Assembly (NCBI RefSeq): GCF_000725545.1
Contig: NZ_JNZP01000027.1
Location: 31,080-95,079, forward strand
DNA length: 64,000 bases
Direction: 5' to 3'
Origin: Streptomyces exfoliatus
GTDB taxonomy: Bacteria > Actinomycetota > Actinomycetes > Streptomycetales > Streptomycetaceae
A program made the position numbers and the translations under genes. Under the pieces are notes generated by a model. The model saw nothing but the letters and a program-made list of their open reading frames with translations. It searched no databases and was not told the DNA's origin. This document shows positions 36,587 through 44,526 of this stretch, in pieces (position 1 is the stretch's first letter; each line of letters opens with the position of its first letter).

Positions 36587-39500
36587 GCAGGACCAAGGCG
36601 CAGGATCTCGCGTTGCAGCACCTTCGCGCCGCCTACCTCGGACCGGAGAACGGCGAGGACGAAGTGGTCACCAACATGCCGGACCGGCAGTATGCCGTCG
36701 GGATGTTGTTCCCCGCCGGATCGTCGGCGCCCGACGCCGTCGACGGAGAGGCGGAGATCTCGGCTGATGTCGCCGAGGGTGACGTGGAGGAGTCCGACGC
36801 GGGCGTTCCGCTGGCCGAGGACTGGCGCCCTTCCTCGGTTGCGATCTCCTTCATCACCGACCGGGACGTCGTGTCGTGCGACTTCTCAGGGGGCACCTAT
36901 CAGGCGGTGACAGGCGACGGCCCCCCGCGCTGGCAGCGCCGCCCCTTCCGGTTCGAGGGGGTGGAGCTGTCCGGCACACGCCCCCCGCACGAGCTGCGGG
37001 CGGGAGAGGTGGAGCTGGAGATCGGATCCAGATGGCGGCCTTACGGCGACGCGCATCTCGTTACGGTGCACGCGCGTGTGCTGTCGAAGTCGACAGGCGA
37101 CGATCGGTCCGACATCGCCCTGATGCTCTTCCAGATCGCTCTCGGAGTAATGCCCGCCCATGACGGACAGATCTTCGAGTACGACGCCGTGCGTTCCTTC
37201 GACCTGGACGACGAGTCCGCCGAGCTGCGTCTGCGCTACAGGGACAAGAAGGTCTACGCGGTCGGTCACGGCATGGCGGCCGACTGGGAGCTGCGAGAGG
37301 GCGCCTGCACGCGTGTCTTCCTCGACCCCGTGCCGGCGCACGTCGTCCCGGCGATCGAGACCACCGGGTTCGCTCCGGAATCCCGGGCGTCGAAGGCGCT
37401 GCGTCTCGAAGTCCTGGAGCGGGTCGACACGGAGCCGGACGAGGTGCTGTCGACCCTGGACGCGTTCGTCAGGTCCTTCTCCGAGTGGGTCGCGGAACAG
37501 GAGGACCGCGTCGGCGATTACGGAGAAGGCGCTCCGGTCGCGCGGTCGATCACCGACCGGGCGCGCATCGCCGTGCGCCGTATGGAAGCCGGCGTGAACC
37601 TGCTGCGGGCCACGGAGCAGGACGCCTTGAGGAAGGCGTTCGCGTTGGGCATGGCCGCCATGCGCCTGCAACTGCGTCAGACGGCGATCAAGAGCGGCAA
37701 GGACCCGGCCGCGGTGGAGGAACCCCGCTGGCGCCCCTTCCAGCTCGGATTCCTGCTGGTGTCTCTCGCATCGACCGTCGACGAGGGGCACGACGACCGG
37801 GAACTCGTCGAACTGATCTGGTTCCCGACCGGCGGTGGGAAGACGGAGGCGTACCTGGGGCTGGCGGCGATCGAGATCTTCCGTCGCCGGATCGTGCACG
37901 GCGTCGCCGGTGCCGGTACCGCGGTGATCACCAGATACACGCTTCGCCTTCTGACGGCACAGCAGTTCCAGCGCGCGGCCTCCCTCGTCTGCGCGATGGA
38001 GGTCCTGCGGCACGACGACCCACGGGCGAAGGGCATGGCCCGGTTCTCCATCGGCCTGTGGGTGGGCAACGAGGTCACCCCTGCCACGCGGCTCGACGCC
38101 AAGCACGCCTTGGAGCGCCTCCACAAGGCGTCCCGGCCGAAGGAGGCGAACGAGTTCCAGGTCGAGAGTTGCCCGTGGTGCGGCGCCACGCTCCTGCCCG
38201 AGGCGAAGGCCCACGACCGGAATCGGTACGGCTTCCGGCTCGTCGGTCACGACGTCGTCGTCCACTGCACCAGCGGGAGTTGCCGGTTCCGTGACGAGCT
38301 GCCCGTGGGCATGGTAGACGACGTGCTCTACAAGGACCCGCCGACGATCCTGCTGGCTACGGTGGACAAGTTCGCCCGTCTCCAGTTCAAGCCGGAGGCG
38401 GGCAGTCTCCTCGGGCTCGGCACGCCGTTCCGACAGCCGACACTGATCATCCAGGACGAGCTGCACCTGCTGTCGGGACCGCTCGGCACGACGGTCGCCG
38501 TCTTCGACGCCGTGATCAAGATGCTCCTGGGCAGAAACGGCTCGGCTCCCAAGATCGTCGCCTCGACGGCCACGATCCGCGCGTCGGACGAGCAGGTCCG
38601 GGGACTGTACGGGCGCAGCGTCGCCCTGTACCCGCCCACAGGCCTCGACGGCGACCGGACCTTCTTCTCCCGCCCCGTGGAGAGCGGCGAGGGCCGTCTG
38701 TACGTCGGCCTGATGCCGCAATCCCTCTCGCAGGTCTCCGCGGTGATCTCCGCGACCGCTCCGTTGATCGAGATCCCCGAAGTGCTCGCCGGTGCACCCG
38801 ATTCGGATACGACGCGGGACTCCTACTGGACCGCCGTGATGTACCACAACAGTCTCCGTGAGCTCGGTCGCTCCGGAACGCTCGTCGTCGACGACGTGAA
38901 CGGGCGTCTGGAACCGCGTGCGGAGCGCCTGGGCCTGCCGTTGCGGCGGATCCGGGCCGACCGCGTCCTGGAACTGACCAGCCGGCGTGGCCCGGAGGAA
39001 CTCCCCAACGACCTGCGTGCGCTGAGCCGGAGCGTAGACGACGGTGACGGCGTCGACGTGGTCCTGTCTTCCAACATGCTGTCGGTGGGAATCGACATCC
39101 CCCGGCTGGCACTGATGCTGATGGTCGGACAGCCCAAGACCACCGCCGAGTACATCCAGGCCACCAGCCGGGTCGGTCGAGGGCTCAACAACGGCATCGT
39201 CACGACGCTGTTCCGCTCGAACCGGGCACGCGACCGTTCGCACTTCGAGACGTTCCGCGGGTACCACGAAGCGCTCTACCGAAGCGTCGAGCCGACGAGC
39301 GTCACCCCGTGGTCGGTGGCGTCCCGTGGGCGATCGCTGGCCGGCGCACTCGTGGCCTTGCTGAGGCATTCCTTCTCCACCCTCGCCGACAACGATCGCG
39401 CCTCGGATCTCGACCTCTCCGACCATCGGATGCGCGCGGCGGTCGACGAACTCGTCGCGACTTTCATCGACCTGGTGAGCCGCTCCGACGGAGCGGAGGC

Positions 39501-39750
39501 CGAGGAGACCGAGGAGGAGGTACGGCGGCTTCTACGCGACTGGGACCGCCGAGCGCGCCTCGCGCGGGAGGCCGGGTCCACGTTGTCGTACGACCGACGG
39601 AAGTCGGACGACGACGCTCTGCTGAAGCGGTTCGGCCAGCCGGGCGAGGGATGGCTCGTCGGCGACTCCATGCGGTCGGTCGAACCGAACGTCGCCGTAC
39701 AGGTCCGTGAGCCGATGGAAGGAGGCGATCGTGGAGCGCATCCTGCATGA
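36583..39750 (+). CDS. drmA: DISARM-type helicase DrmA-like, defence operon gene 3
   Basis: A 1055-residue SF2 helicase with strong DrmA features: WFPTGGGKTEAYLGLAA (Walker A 415-421), TRYTLRLLTAQQFQRAASLVCAMEVLR, a four-Cys zinc site (530, 533, 562, 567), QDELHLLSGPLGT (Walker B-like DELH 625-628), SSNMLSVGIDIPRLALMLMVGQPKTTAEY, and QATSRVGRG (859-867). In DISARM, DrmA and DrmB form the core complex that engages incoming DNA. The ATG overlaps the stop of gene 2; its own 3' end overlaps gene 4 by 20 bases. The N-terminal ~400 residues are poorly conserved. No methyltransferase or DrmC gene is next to it. Confidence 0.8.
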   Translation: MSRTKAQDLALQHLRAAYLGPENGEDEVVTNMPDRQYAVGMLFPAGSSAPDAVDGEAEISADVAEGDVEESDAGVPLAEDWRPSSVAISFITDRDVVSCDFSGGTYQAVTGDGPPRWQRRPFRFEGVELSGTRPPHELRAGEVELEIGSRWRPYGDAHLVTVHARVLSKSTGDDRSDIALMLFQIALGVMPAHDGQIFEYDAVRSFDLDDESAELRLRYRDKKVYAVGHGMAADWELREGACTRVFLDPVPAHVVPAIETTGFAPESRASKALRLEVLERVDTEPDEVLSTLDAFVRSFSEWVAEQEDRVGDYGEGAPVARSITDRARIAVRRMEAGVNLLRATEQDALRKAFALGMAAMRLQLRQTAIKSGKDPAAVEEPRWRPFQLGFLLVSLASTVDEGHDDRELVELIWFPTGGGKTEAYLGLAAIEIFRRRIVHGVAGAGTAVITRYTLRLLTAQQFQRAASLVCAMEVLRHDDPRAKGMARFSIGLWVGNEVTPATRLDAKHALERLHKASRPKEANEFQVESCPWCGATLLPEAKAHDRNRYGFRLVGHDVVVHCTSGSCRFRDELPVGMVDDVLYKDPPTILLATVDKFARLQFKPEAGSLLGLGTPFRQPTLIIQDELHLLSGPLGTTVAVFDAVIKMLLGRNGSAPKIVASTATIRASDEQVRGLYGRSVALYPPTGLDGDRTFFSRPVESGEGRLYVGLMPQSLSQVSAVISATAPLIEIPEVLAGAPDSDTTRDSYWTAVMYHNSLRELGRSGTLVVDDVNGRLEPRAERLGLPLRRIRADRVLELTSRRGPEELPNDLRALSRSVDDGDGVDVVLSSNMLSVGIDIPRLALMLMVGQPKTTAEYIQATSRVGRGLNNGIVTTLFRSNRARDRSHFETFRGYHEALYRSVEPTSVTPWSVASRGRSLAGALVALLRHSFSTLADNDRASDLDLSDHRMRAAVDELVATFIDLVSRSDGAEAEETEEEVRRLLRDWDRRARLAREAGSTLSYDRRKSDDDALLKRFGQPGEGWLVGDSMRSVEPNVAVQVREPMEGGDRGAHPA

Positions 39751-41542
39751 CCTGCGGTTGTCGGAGACGCTCTCACCGTTCGGAGTGGGGGCCATCGTCG
39801 ATGTGCTCGGGGAATCCCTGATCGCACCCGACACGTCCTGGTGGGACCGCAGGTCCGCTCCCGAGATCAGTTGCGATCGGCTCCTCTCGCGACTGGGCGC
39901 CGGTGTTCTGCGTCAGCCACCGGCCCACTCCGGGCGCGCGGCCAAAGGGACCCCGCACCTGCTCTACTGGCGCTTCCCGTCCTGGCGGTTCTGCGAGAAC
40001 TGCACCAGACTCTCGCAGTTCACCGGCAGGAAGAACGGTCGCTTCACCAACAGTTGCGAGTGCGGCGGAACGCTCGTTCCCATGCGCTACGTCGCCGTGT
40101 GCCAAAAGGGCAGTCACATCCAGGACGTCCCCTGGTTCAAGTGGGCGCACCGCGGCAATGACGGGGGCGTCAGCGACGCAGTGCGGTTCTGCCGCGCCTA
40201 CAAGGAACTGAAGTTCGTGCGGTCGTCCCGGCTCGGGGAGGGGCTGGGGTCGCTCCGTATCCAGTGCACCGGGTGTGACCGGTCCCGTCCGCTCTCCGAG
40301 CTGGTCGGCGGCGAGTCACTGCACCGGGACGGCATCCGCTGCGAAGGCACCCAGCCATGGGAGGATCCGAAGCCCGGGAAGGTCTGCGATCACCATCTGG
40401 TCGCCGTGCAGCGCGGCGCCACCGGCAACTACATCGCGGATCACCTCTCGGCGCTCGACATCCCTGAGGAGCGCCCGCAGTCCGGGCGGACGGCTGACCT
40501 GATCCGTGGCCACGTCTACTTCGAGAAGGTGGTGGCCGACAACGGCGGTCCGCAGGCGGAGATGGTGGCCGGATGGATCGCGGACGAGCTCCAGGGGGTG
40601 ACGGCGGAAGACGTCCTCGCCCTCGCGGCAGGGGGCGACGACCCCGAGGACGCTCCGCTCCTCGATCTGAAGGACGGCGAATGGGCGGCCTTCCTCAAGA
40701 AGCTCGATGCCGGCAGAGACCACGGTGTGGGCGACTTCGTCGTGGACGGCTGGCGGATTCCCTCCGCGTCGGACGGACTTTCGGCCCTCACGAGCCGACT
40801 CGTCAGCGTGGGCCAGGTGCGCCGCGTGCGCGAGGTCCGGGCGCTCCGCAGGTTCCAGCGTCACAACGCCGACGCCGACTTCATCGCCGTCGACCTCGGT
40901 CCGGACCGGCGGCGGAAACCGGTCTATCCGGCCGTCGAGACGTTCGGCGAGGGGATCTTCCTCCGGTTCGACGAGGAGCACATGTCGGAGTGGGAGGCTG
41001 TGCCCCAGGTCCGCGCCAGGGCCGACATCCTGGCGCGGCGGCGGGAATCGAGCCCGTGGGCCCACCGTCTGGACGTGCCGGAGCCGCGCTTCGTCGCGCT
41101 CCACACCATCTCCCACCTGCTGATCCGCAGGCTCGCGTTCGCCAGCGGCTACGCGTCGGCAGCCCTCCAGGAGCGCATCTACGCCCACTCTGATCGGCAG
41201 GACCGCACGGCCGGCATCTTCATCTACACGGCGGCCGGGGACGCGCAGGGAACCCTCGGCGGGCTCGTGAGGCTGGGCGCACCGGACAAGATCCTCCCGC
41301 TCCTGCTGGCCGCGCTGAGCGACGCGGACGTGTGCTCGAACGATCCGGTGTGTATCGAGAGCGACCGTCAGGGCTCGTCACAGCTCAATCTGTCGGCCTG
41401 CCACGGTTGCGCCCTCGTCAGCGAGACCTCGTGCGAGACGGGAAACCGGCTGCTGGACCGGCAGCTCGTCCTGGGCGGAAGGGACGTGCCCGGCCTCCTC
41501 GATCACGCGCTCGATCAGGTTCGGCGCAGGGCGGGACTGTAG
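39731..41542 (+). CDS. drmB: DrmB-like DUF1998 protein, defence operon gene 4
   Basis: A 603-residue protein. It starts at the GTG at 39731, which has a perfect AAGGAGG 6-7 bases upstream inside the end of gene 3. The N-terminus LSETLSPFGVGAIVDVLGESL and Cys clusters (Cys88, 91, 109, 111) fit DrmB. The C-terminal third is DUF1998: ALHTISHLLIRRLAFASGY, then IFIYTAAGDAQGTLGGLV and the Cys-rich end DVCSNDPVC...SACHGCALVSETSCETGNRLLDR. DUF1998 proteins partner with large SF2 helicases in DISARM and in the MrfAB repair system. Together with gene 3 it forms the DrmAB-like core of this operon. Confidence 0.8.
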   Translation: MERILHDLRLSETLSPFGVGAIVDVLGESLIAPDTSWWDRRSAPEISCDRLLSRLGAGVLRQPPAHSGRAAKGTPHLLYWRFPSWRFCENCTRLSQFTGRKNGRFTNSCECGGTLVPMRYVAVCQKGSHIQDVPWFKWAHRGNDGGVSDAVRFCRAYKELKFVRSSRLGEGLGSLRIQCTGCDRSRPLSELVGGESLHRDGIRCEGTQPWEDPKPGKVCDHHLVAVQRGATGNYIADHLSALDIPEERPQSGRTADLIRGHVYFEKVVADNGGPQAEMVAGWIADELQGVTAEDVLALAAGGDDPEDAPLLDLKDGEWAAFLKKLDAGRDHGVGDFVVDGWRIPSASDGLSALTSRLVSVGQVRRVREVRALRRFQRHNADADFIAVDLGPDRRRKPVYPAVETFGEGIFLRFDEEHMSEWEAVPQVRARADILARRRESSPWAHRLDVPEPRFVALHTISHLLIRRLAFASGYASAALQERIYAHSDRQDRTAGIFIYTAAGDAQGTLGGLVRLGAPDKILPLLLAALSDADVCSNDPVCIESDRQGSSQLNLSACHGCALVSETSCETGNRLLDRQLVLGGRDVPGLLDHALDQVRRRAGL

Positions 41543-41635
41543 GGGGCTGTGGAACGGGGCCGGCCTTGAGGGCGGGGCCGGCTTCGGACTCCTCGCGTAC
41601 CGCACACCCCCGCAGGAAGCGGAAGCAGGATCGGT

Positions 41636-41695
41636 TTGCTGGGGGTTGTCTGCGCCGGCTTGTGCGTGGTCTTCAAGCGGAGGGACCGGCTCTAG
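41636..41695 (+). pseudogene. Remnant of a corA 3' end
   Basis: Reads LLGVVCAGLCVVFKRRDRL followed by TAG, against LLMAVVCTSLYVVFKRRDWL in intact corA; the post-stop AACCGGT is also shared. Nothing upstream continues the frame as CorA. It marks the right junction of the defence island. Confidence 0.8.
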
Positions 41696-41706
41696 GGAGA
41701 ACCGGT
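41636..41706 (+). repeat. Right copy of the corA 3'-end duplication
   Basis: Direct repeat partner of 29816-29886; exact shared core at 41665-41680, the rest diverged. It ends at the stop codon of the next, minus-strand gene, so the island is bounded tightly. Confidence 0.75.
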
Positions 41707-42419
41707 CAGCTCGCCGCCCGTACCGCGTCCTTGATCAGGTCGGCGACCCGGGTGGGCTCCGAGAGGACGACCGCGTGGGAGGCGTCCGGGAGTTCGACGA
41801 CGACGGCGCCGGCCCGGGTGGCGCCGAAGCGCTGGACCTCGGGGCTGATCGTGCGGTCCGCCCCGGCCACCAGGGCCCAGGACGGTTTGGTCCGCCACGC
41901 CGCCGTGGACGCGGTCTCGGTGAAGGCGGTCTTGGCGAGCGGGCGTTGGGAGGTGGCCAGGGCGCCTGCGACGTCCTCGGGCACGTCCGCCGCGAACACG
42001 GAGGGGAAGGCCGACTCCTCGATGGTGACCTCGACCCCGGAGTCGCCGTCGAGGAGCGGGTAGGTCCACTCCTTCAGGCTGCCCGTCAGCGGGGGTTCGG
42101 GGAAGCCCTTTTGGAGCTGGCCGAGGCTCTCGCCCTCGTGGGGCACGTACGCGGCCACGTACACGAGTCCCACGACGTTCTCCGCGGCGCCGGCCACGGT
42201 GATCAGCGCACCGCCGTACGCGTGGCCGACGAGTACGGCCGGGCCGTCGACCTGGGCCAGGACGGAGGCGAGGTAGGCGGCGTCCGACGTCAGGCCCCGC
42301 AGCGGGTTCGCCGGAGCGATCACCGGGATGCCGCTGCTCCGCAGTTCCGAGATGACGCCTATCCAGCCTGTCGCGTCGGCGAAGGCACCGTGCACGAGGA
42401 CGACGGTGGGGTTGGTCAT
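41706..42419 (-). CDS. Alpha/beta hydrolase with nucleophile elbow GHAYGG
   Basis: A 237-residue alpha/beta-hydrolase fold protein of the short salicylate-esterase/hydroxynitrile-lyase-like type: N-terminal TVVLVHGAFADATGW, PANPLRGL, YVAAYVPHEGES, KPSWALVAGADRTI and the C-terminal catalytic-His segment ASHAVVLSEP. The nucleophile elbow reads VLVGHAYGG: the serine seen in its paralogues in this window (GHSYGG) is alanine. It may therefore be inactive or act as a binding protein. Start ATG at 42419. Divergent gap of 170 bases to the AraC gene end holds no clear feature. Confidence 0.8.
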   Translation of the reverse strand: MTNPTVVLVHGAFADATGWIGVISELRSSGIPVIAPANPLRGLTSDAAYLASVLAQVDGPAVLVGHAYGGALITVAGAAENVVGLVYVAAYVPHEGESLGQLQKGFPEPPLTGSLKEWTYPLLDGDSGVEVTIEESAFPSVFAADVPEDVAGALATSQRPLAKTAFTETASTAAWRTKPSWALVAGADRTISPEVQRFGATRAGAVVVELPDASHAVVLSEPTRVADLIKDAVRAAS

Positions 42420-42589
42420 GCGAGTTCTCTTCTCGGTATCGGGCCACGGGTGCGGCGTCGTCACGACGGTCGGGGCGTGGCCCGGAGTTCGGCGAGAGGT
42501 CCGCGCGACGGGTGCTCACGGTAGGACCGTGGCAGCGGCACCTCTTGTACGTGCGCGCATCCGCGCCGGCACGGCGGCGCACACGCGTC

Positions 42590-43498
42590 TCAGCGCCTTC
42601 GCTCGCCCTGGGGGTCGGCGGTCGTCGTCGCGAGGGCCGAGGTCGCCAGTGCCTGCCATTCGCTGGGGCTCATGCCGTAGGCCCCGCGGAACGTGCGGCT
42701 GAAGTGCGAGGGGCTGCTGAAGCCCCAGCGGTGGGCCACCGCGGCCATGGTGATCCGTCGGCTGGAGCGGCCCAGTTCGAGCCGGCAGAACTCGAGCCTG
42801 CGTCGCCGCACCCATTGGCTGACCGTGCTGCCGTCGTTCTGGAAGAGCTTCTGCAGGTACCGGACGGAGATGTGGTGGGCGCGGGCGATCGACTCCGGTG
42901 AGAGGTCCGGGTCCATCAGATGCTCTTCGATGTAGCCGTGGATACGGGACAGCATCTCGTGGCCGGCCCCGGACGCGTCGTCGGCCTCGTCCGTCGTGTC
43001 CGCTTCGAGGAGCTCCATGACCAGGACGGAGAGGAGGTGTACGGCCGTCCGGGCACGCCGGTCCCCGATGGTGGACCGCCGGAACTCCGCCGTGGCGGCG
43101 AGCGCGGTCAGGAAGTCGGACGCCAGCGCCCCGATCCCCTCCCCGCCTCGTACGGGCACACCGAGCACCTGGTTCAGTTCCGGCTCCGTGACGCCGAGAT
43201 AGCAGCGGGGCACCCGGAAGAAGATCATCTGGCAGTCCTCGCCGAACCGCAGCAGATGGCGTCGGGCCGGGTCGCAGAAGATCAGGTCGTTCGGCTCCAG
43301 CGGGGTCTTGGCGCGCTCGTGGACGACGGTGACGGGCCCACGGACATGGACGCCGAGGTAGATGTGGTTCGGGTCGTTCGCCTCCGGCATCGCGGAGAGC
43401 ATCTGGACCAGCCACCCCGAGCGGGAGGGGGGTGGGGACGGTTCGGGCGCTTGCCGGGGCACCCGTTCGGGCGCACGGGACATCAGCGTGAGGGGCAT
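42590..43498 (-). CDS. AraC family transcriptional regulator
   Basis: A 302-residue regulator with an AraC-binding-like N-terminal cupin region (about 40-160: IYLGVHVRGPVTVVHERAKTPLEPNDLIFCDPARRHLLRF) and a C-terminal double HTH (about 195-290: MLSRIHGYIEEHLMDPDLSPESIARAHHISVRYLQKLFQNDGSTVSQWVRRRRLEFCRLEL...VAHRWGFSSPSHFSRTFRGAYGMSPSEWQ). Start at 43498; a second in-frame ATG lies five codons inside. It follows an alpha/beta hydrolase gene after 38 bases on the same strand and may control it or the next hydrolase. Confidence 0.88.
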   Translation of the reverse strand: MPLTLMSRAPERVPRQAPEPSPPPSRSGWLVQMLSAMPEANDPNHIYLGVHVRGPVTVVHERAKTPLEPNDLIFCDPARRHLLRFGEDCQMIFFRVPRCYLGVTEPELNQVLGVPVRGGEGIGALASDFLTALAATAEFRRSTIGDRRARTAVHLLSVLVMELLEADTTDEADDASGAGHEMLSRIHGYIEEHLMDPDLSPESIARAHHISVRYLQKLFQNDGSTVSQWVRRRRLEFCRLELGRSSRRITMAAVAHRWGFSSPSHFSRTFRGAYGMSPSEWQALATSALATTTADPQGERRR

Positions 43499-43536
43499 GG
43501 GGAGTCCTAGCCGTAGGCGCGGGCGGGCGGGCGGAT

Positions 43537-44388
43537 TCACACCTCGTTCGCCGGCTCCTCGGCCAGGAACTTCTCCACCACGGCGTTGAAGGCCGGCGGG
43601 TTCTCCAGGAAGGGGAAGTGCGAGCTCGCCACGTCGGAGGCGAAGACGTGCAGGCGTGCGCCGGGAATCCGCTCGGCGACGAAGCGCTGCGAATCGGGGT
43701 GCACATGGCTTCCCTCGCAGCCGATCACCAGGGTCGGCACGTCGATCCGGGGAAGCACGTCGCGCCAGTCCTGCGCGCAGTGGTCGAACAGCAGCGGTAC
43801 GCCCGCGTAGGCGGGTGTCGACCGGATCTGTTCGTGGACGAAGGCCAGCACGTCGGGGTCGGGCTCGCCGGAGAACATGCCGCGCACGAAGTCGGCGCGG
43901 ACCGTGTCGCCCTCCGGCCCCGCGAGCGCCGCGCCCAGGTACAACAGCCCCGACACATCGAAGATGGCACCGGAGTCGCGCTGTTCCCGCTCGGTCATCC
44001 AGGGCACGGCGGCGACCGCCGCGGGCTGGTCGACGGCGACGAAGCGCCGGATCCGCCCGGTCCCGTACTGGTCGATGAAGCTCCACCACACCGAGACGCC
44101 CATGGACCAGCCCAGTGCGTCGAATCGGTCGAGGCCGAGATGGTCGACGAGTTCGAGCACATCGCGGGAGAGCCGGGCGATGCGGTAGCCGTGACGCGGT
44201 GTGCCGGACTTCCCGTGGCCGCGGAGGTCGACGGTGACGACGCGACGGCCGGGCGCCAGCCCTTCGGTCTGGTGGCGGAACATCGCCTGCGTCTGTCCCC
44301 AGCCGTGCAGCATCACCAGCGGGACGCCCGCGCCGCCGGTGTCCTGGTACGCGAGCCGCACGCCGTCCGTCGTGATCAGTTCCTTCAT
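43537..44388 (-). CDS. Alpha/beta hydrolase
   Basis: A 283-residue alpha/beta-hydrolase: VMLHGWGQTQAMFRHQTEGLA (oxyanion HGWG), VDLRGHGKSG, nucleophile elbow LGWSMGVSVWW, acid region VIGCEGSHVHPDSQRFV, and C-terminal His in SSHFPFLENP. It belongs to the haloperoxidase/epoxide-hydrolase-like group. The start ATG follows GGGGAGAGG. Substrate unknown. First gene of a small minus-strand group with the AraC gene. Confidence 0.85.
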   Translation of the reverse strand: MKELITTDGVRLAYQDTGGAGVPLVMLHGWGQTQAMFRHQTEGLAPGRRVVTVDLRGHGKSGTPRHGYRIARLSRDVLELVDHLGLDRFDALGWSMGVSVWWSFIDQYGTGRIRRFVAVDQPAAVAAVPWMTEREQRDSGAIFDVSGLLYLGAALAGPEGDTVRADFVRGMFSGEPDPDVLAFVHEQIRSTPAYAGVPLLFDHCAQDWRDVLPRIDVPTLVIGCEGSHVHPDSQRFVAERIPGARLHVFASDVASSHFPFLENPPAFNAVVEKFLAEEPANEV

Positions 44389-44500
44389 GACCTCTCCCCT
44401 GGTCAGAGGCGGTACATCGGCCCCGCCCGTCTCACACATCATCGAACGCGGGCCGTCGCCCGCACCACCGCGAGCTGTAGGAATCGGGCCGCGGATCCTC

Positions 44501-44519
44501 CTCGCTTTGTCGAAGCGAG
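44501..44519 (-). terminator. Hairpin after the PucR-type regulator gene
   Basis: CTCGCTT (44501-44507) pairs with AAGCGAG (44513-44519), 8 bases beyond the stop codon at 44527. Short, without a U-tract. Confidence 0.5.
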
Positions 44520-44526
44520 TCCGTGG

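Noticed and set aside
30354..41542. Complete classical DISARM (class 1 or 2)
   Set aside because: No methyltransferase, DrmC, DrmD or DrmE gene is seen within the operon or beside it in the window.
29879..41705. Integrative element with its own integrase or a tRNA attachment site
   Set aside because: No integrase, transposase or tRNA gene was recognised; only the duplicated corA 3' end supports an insertion.
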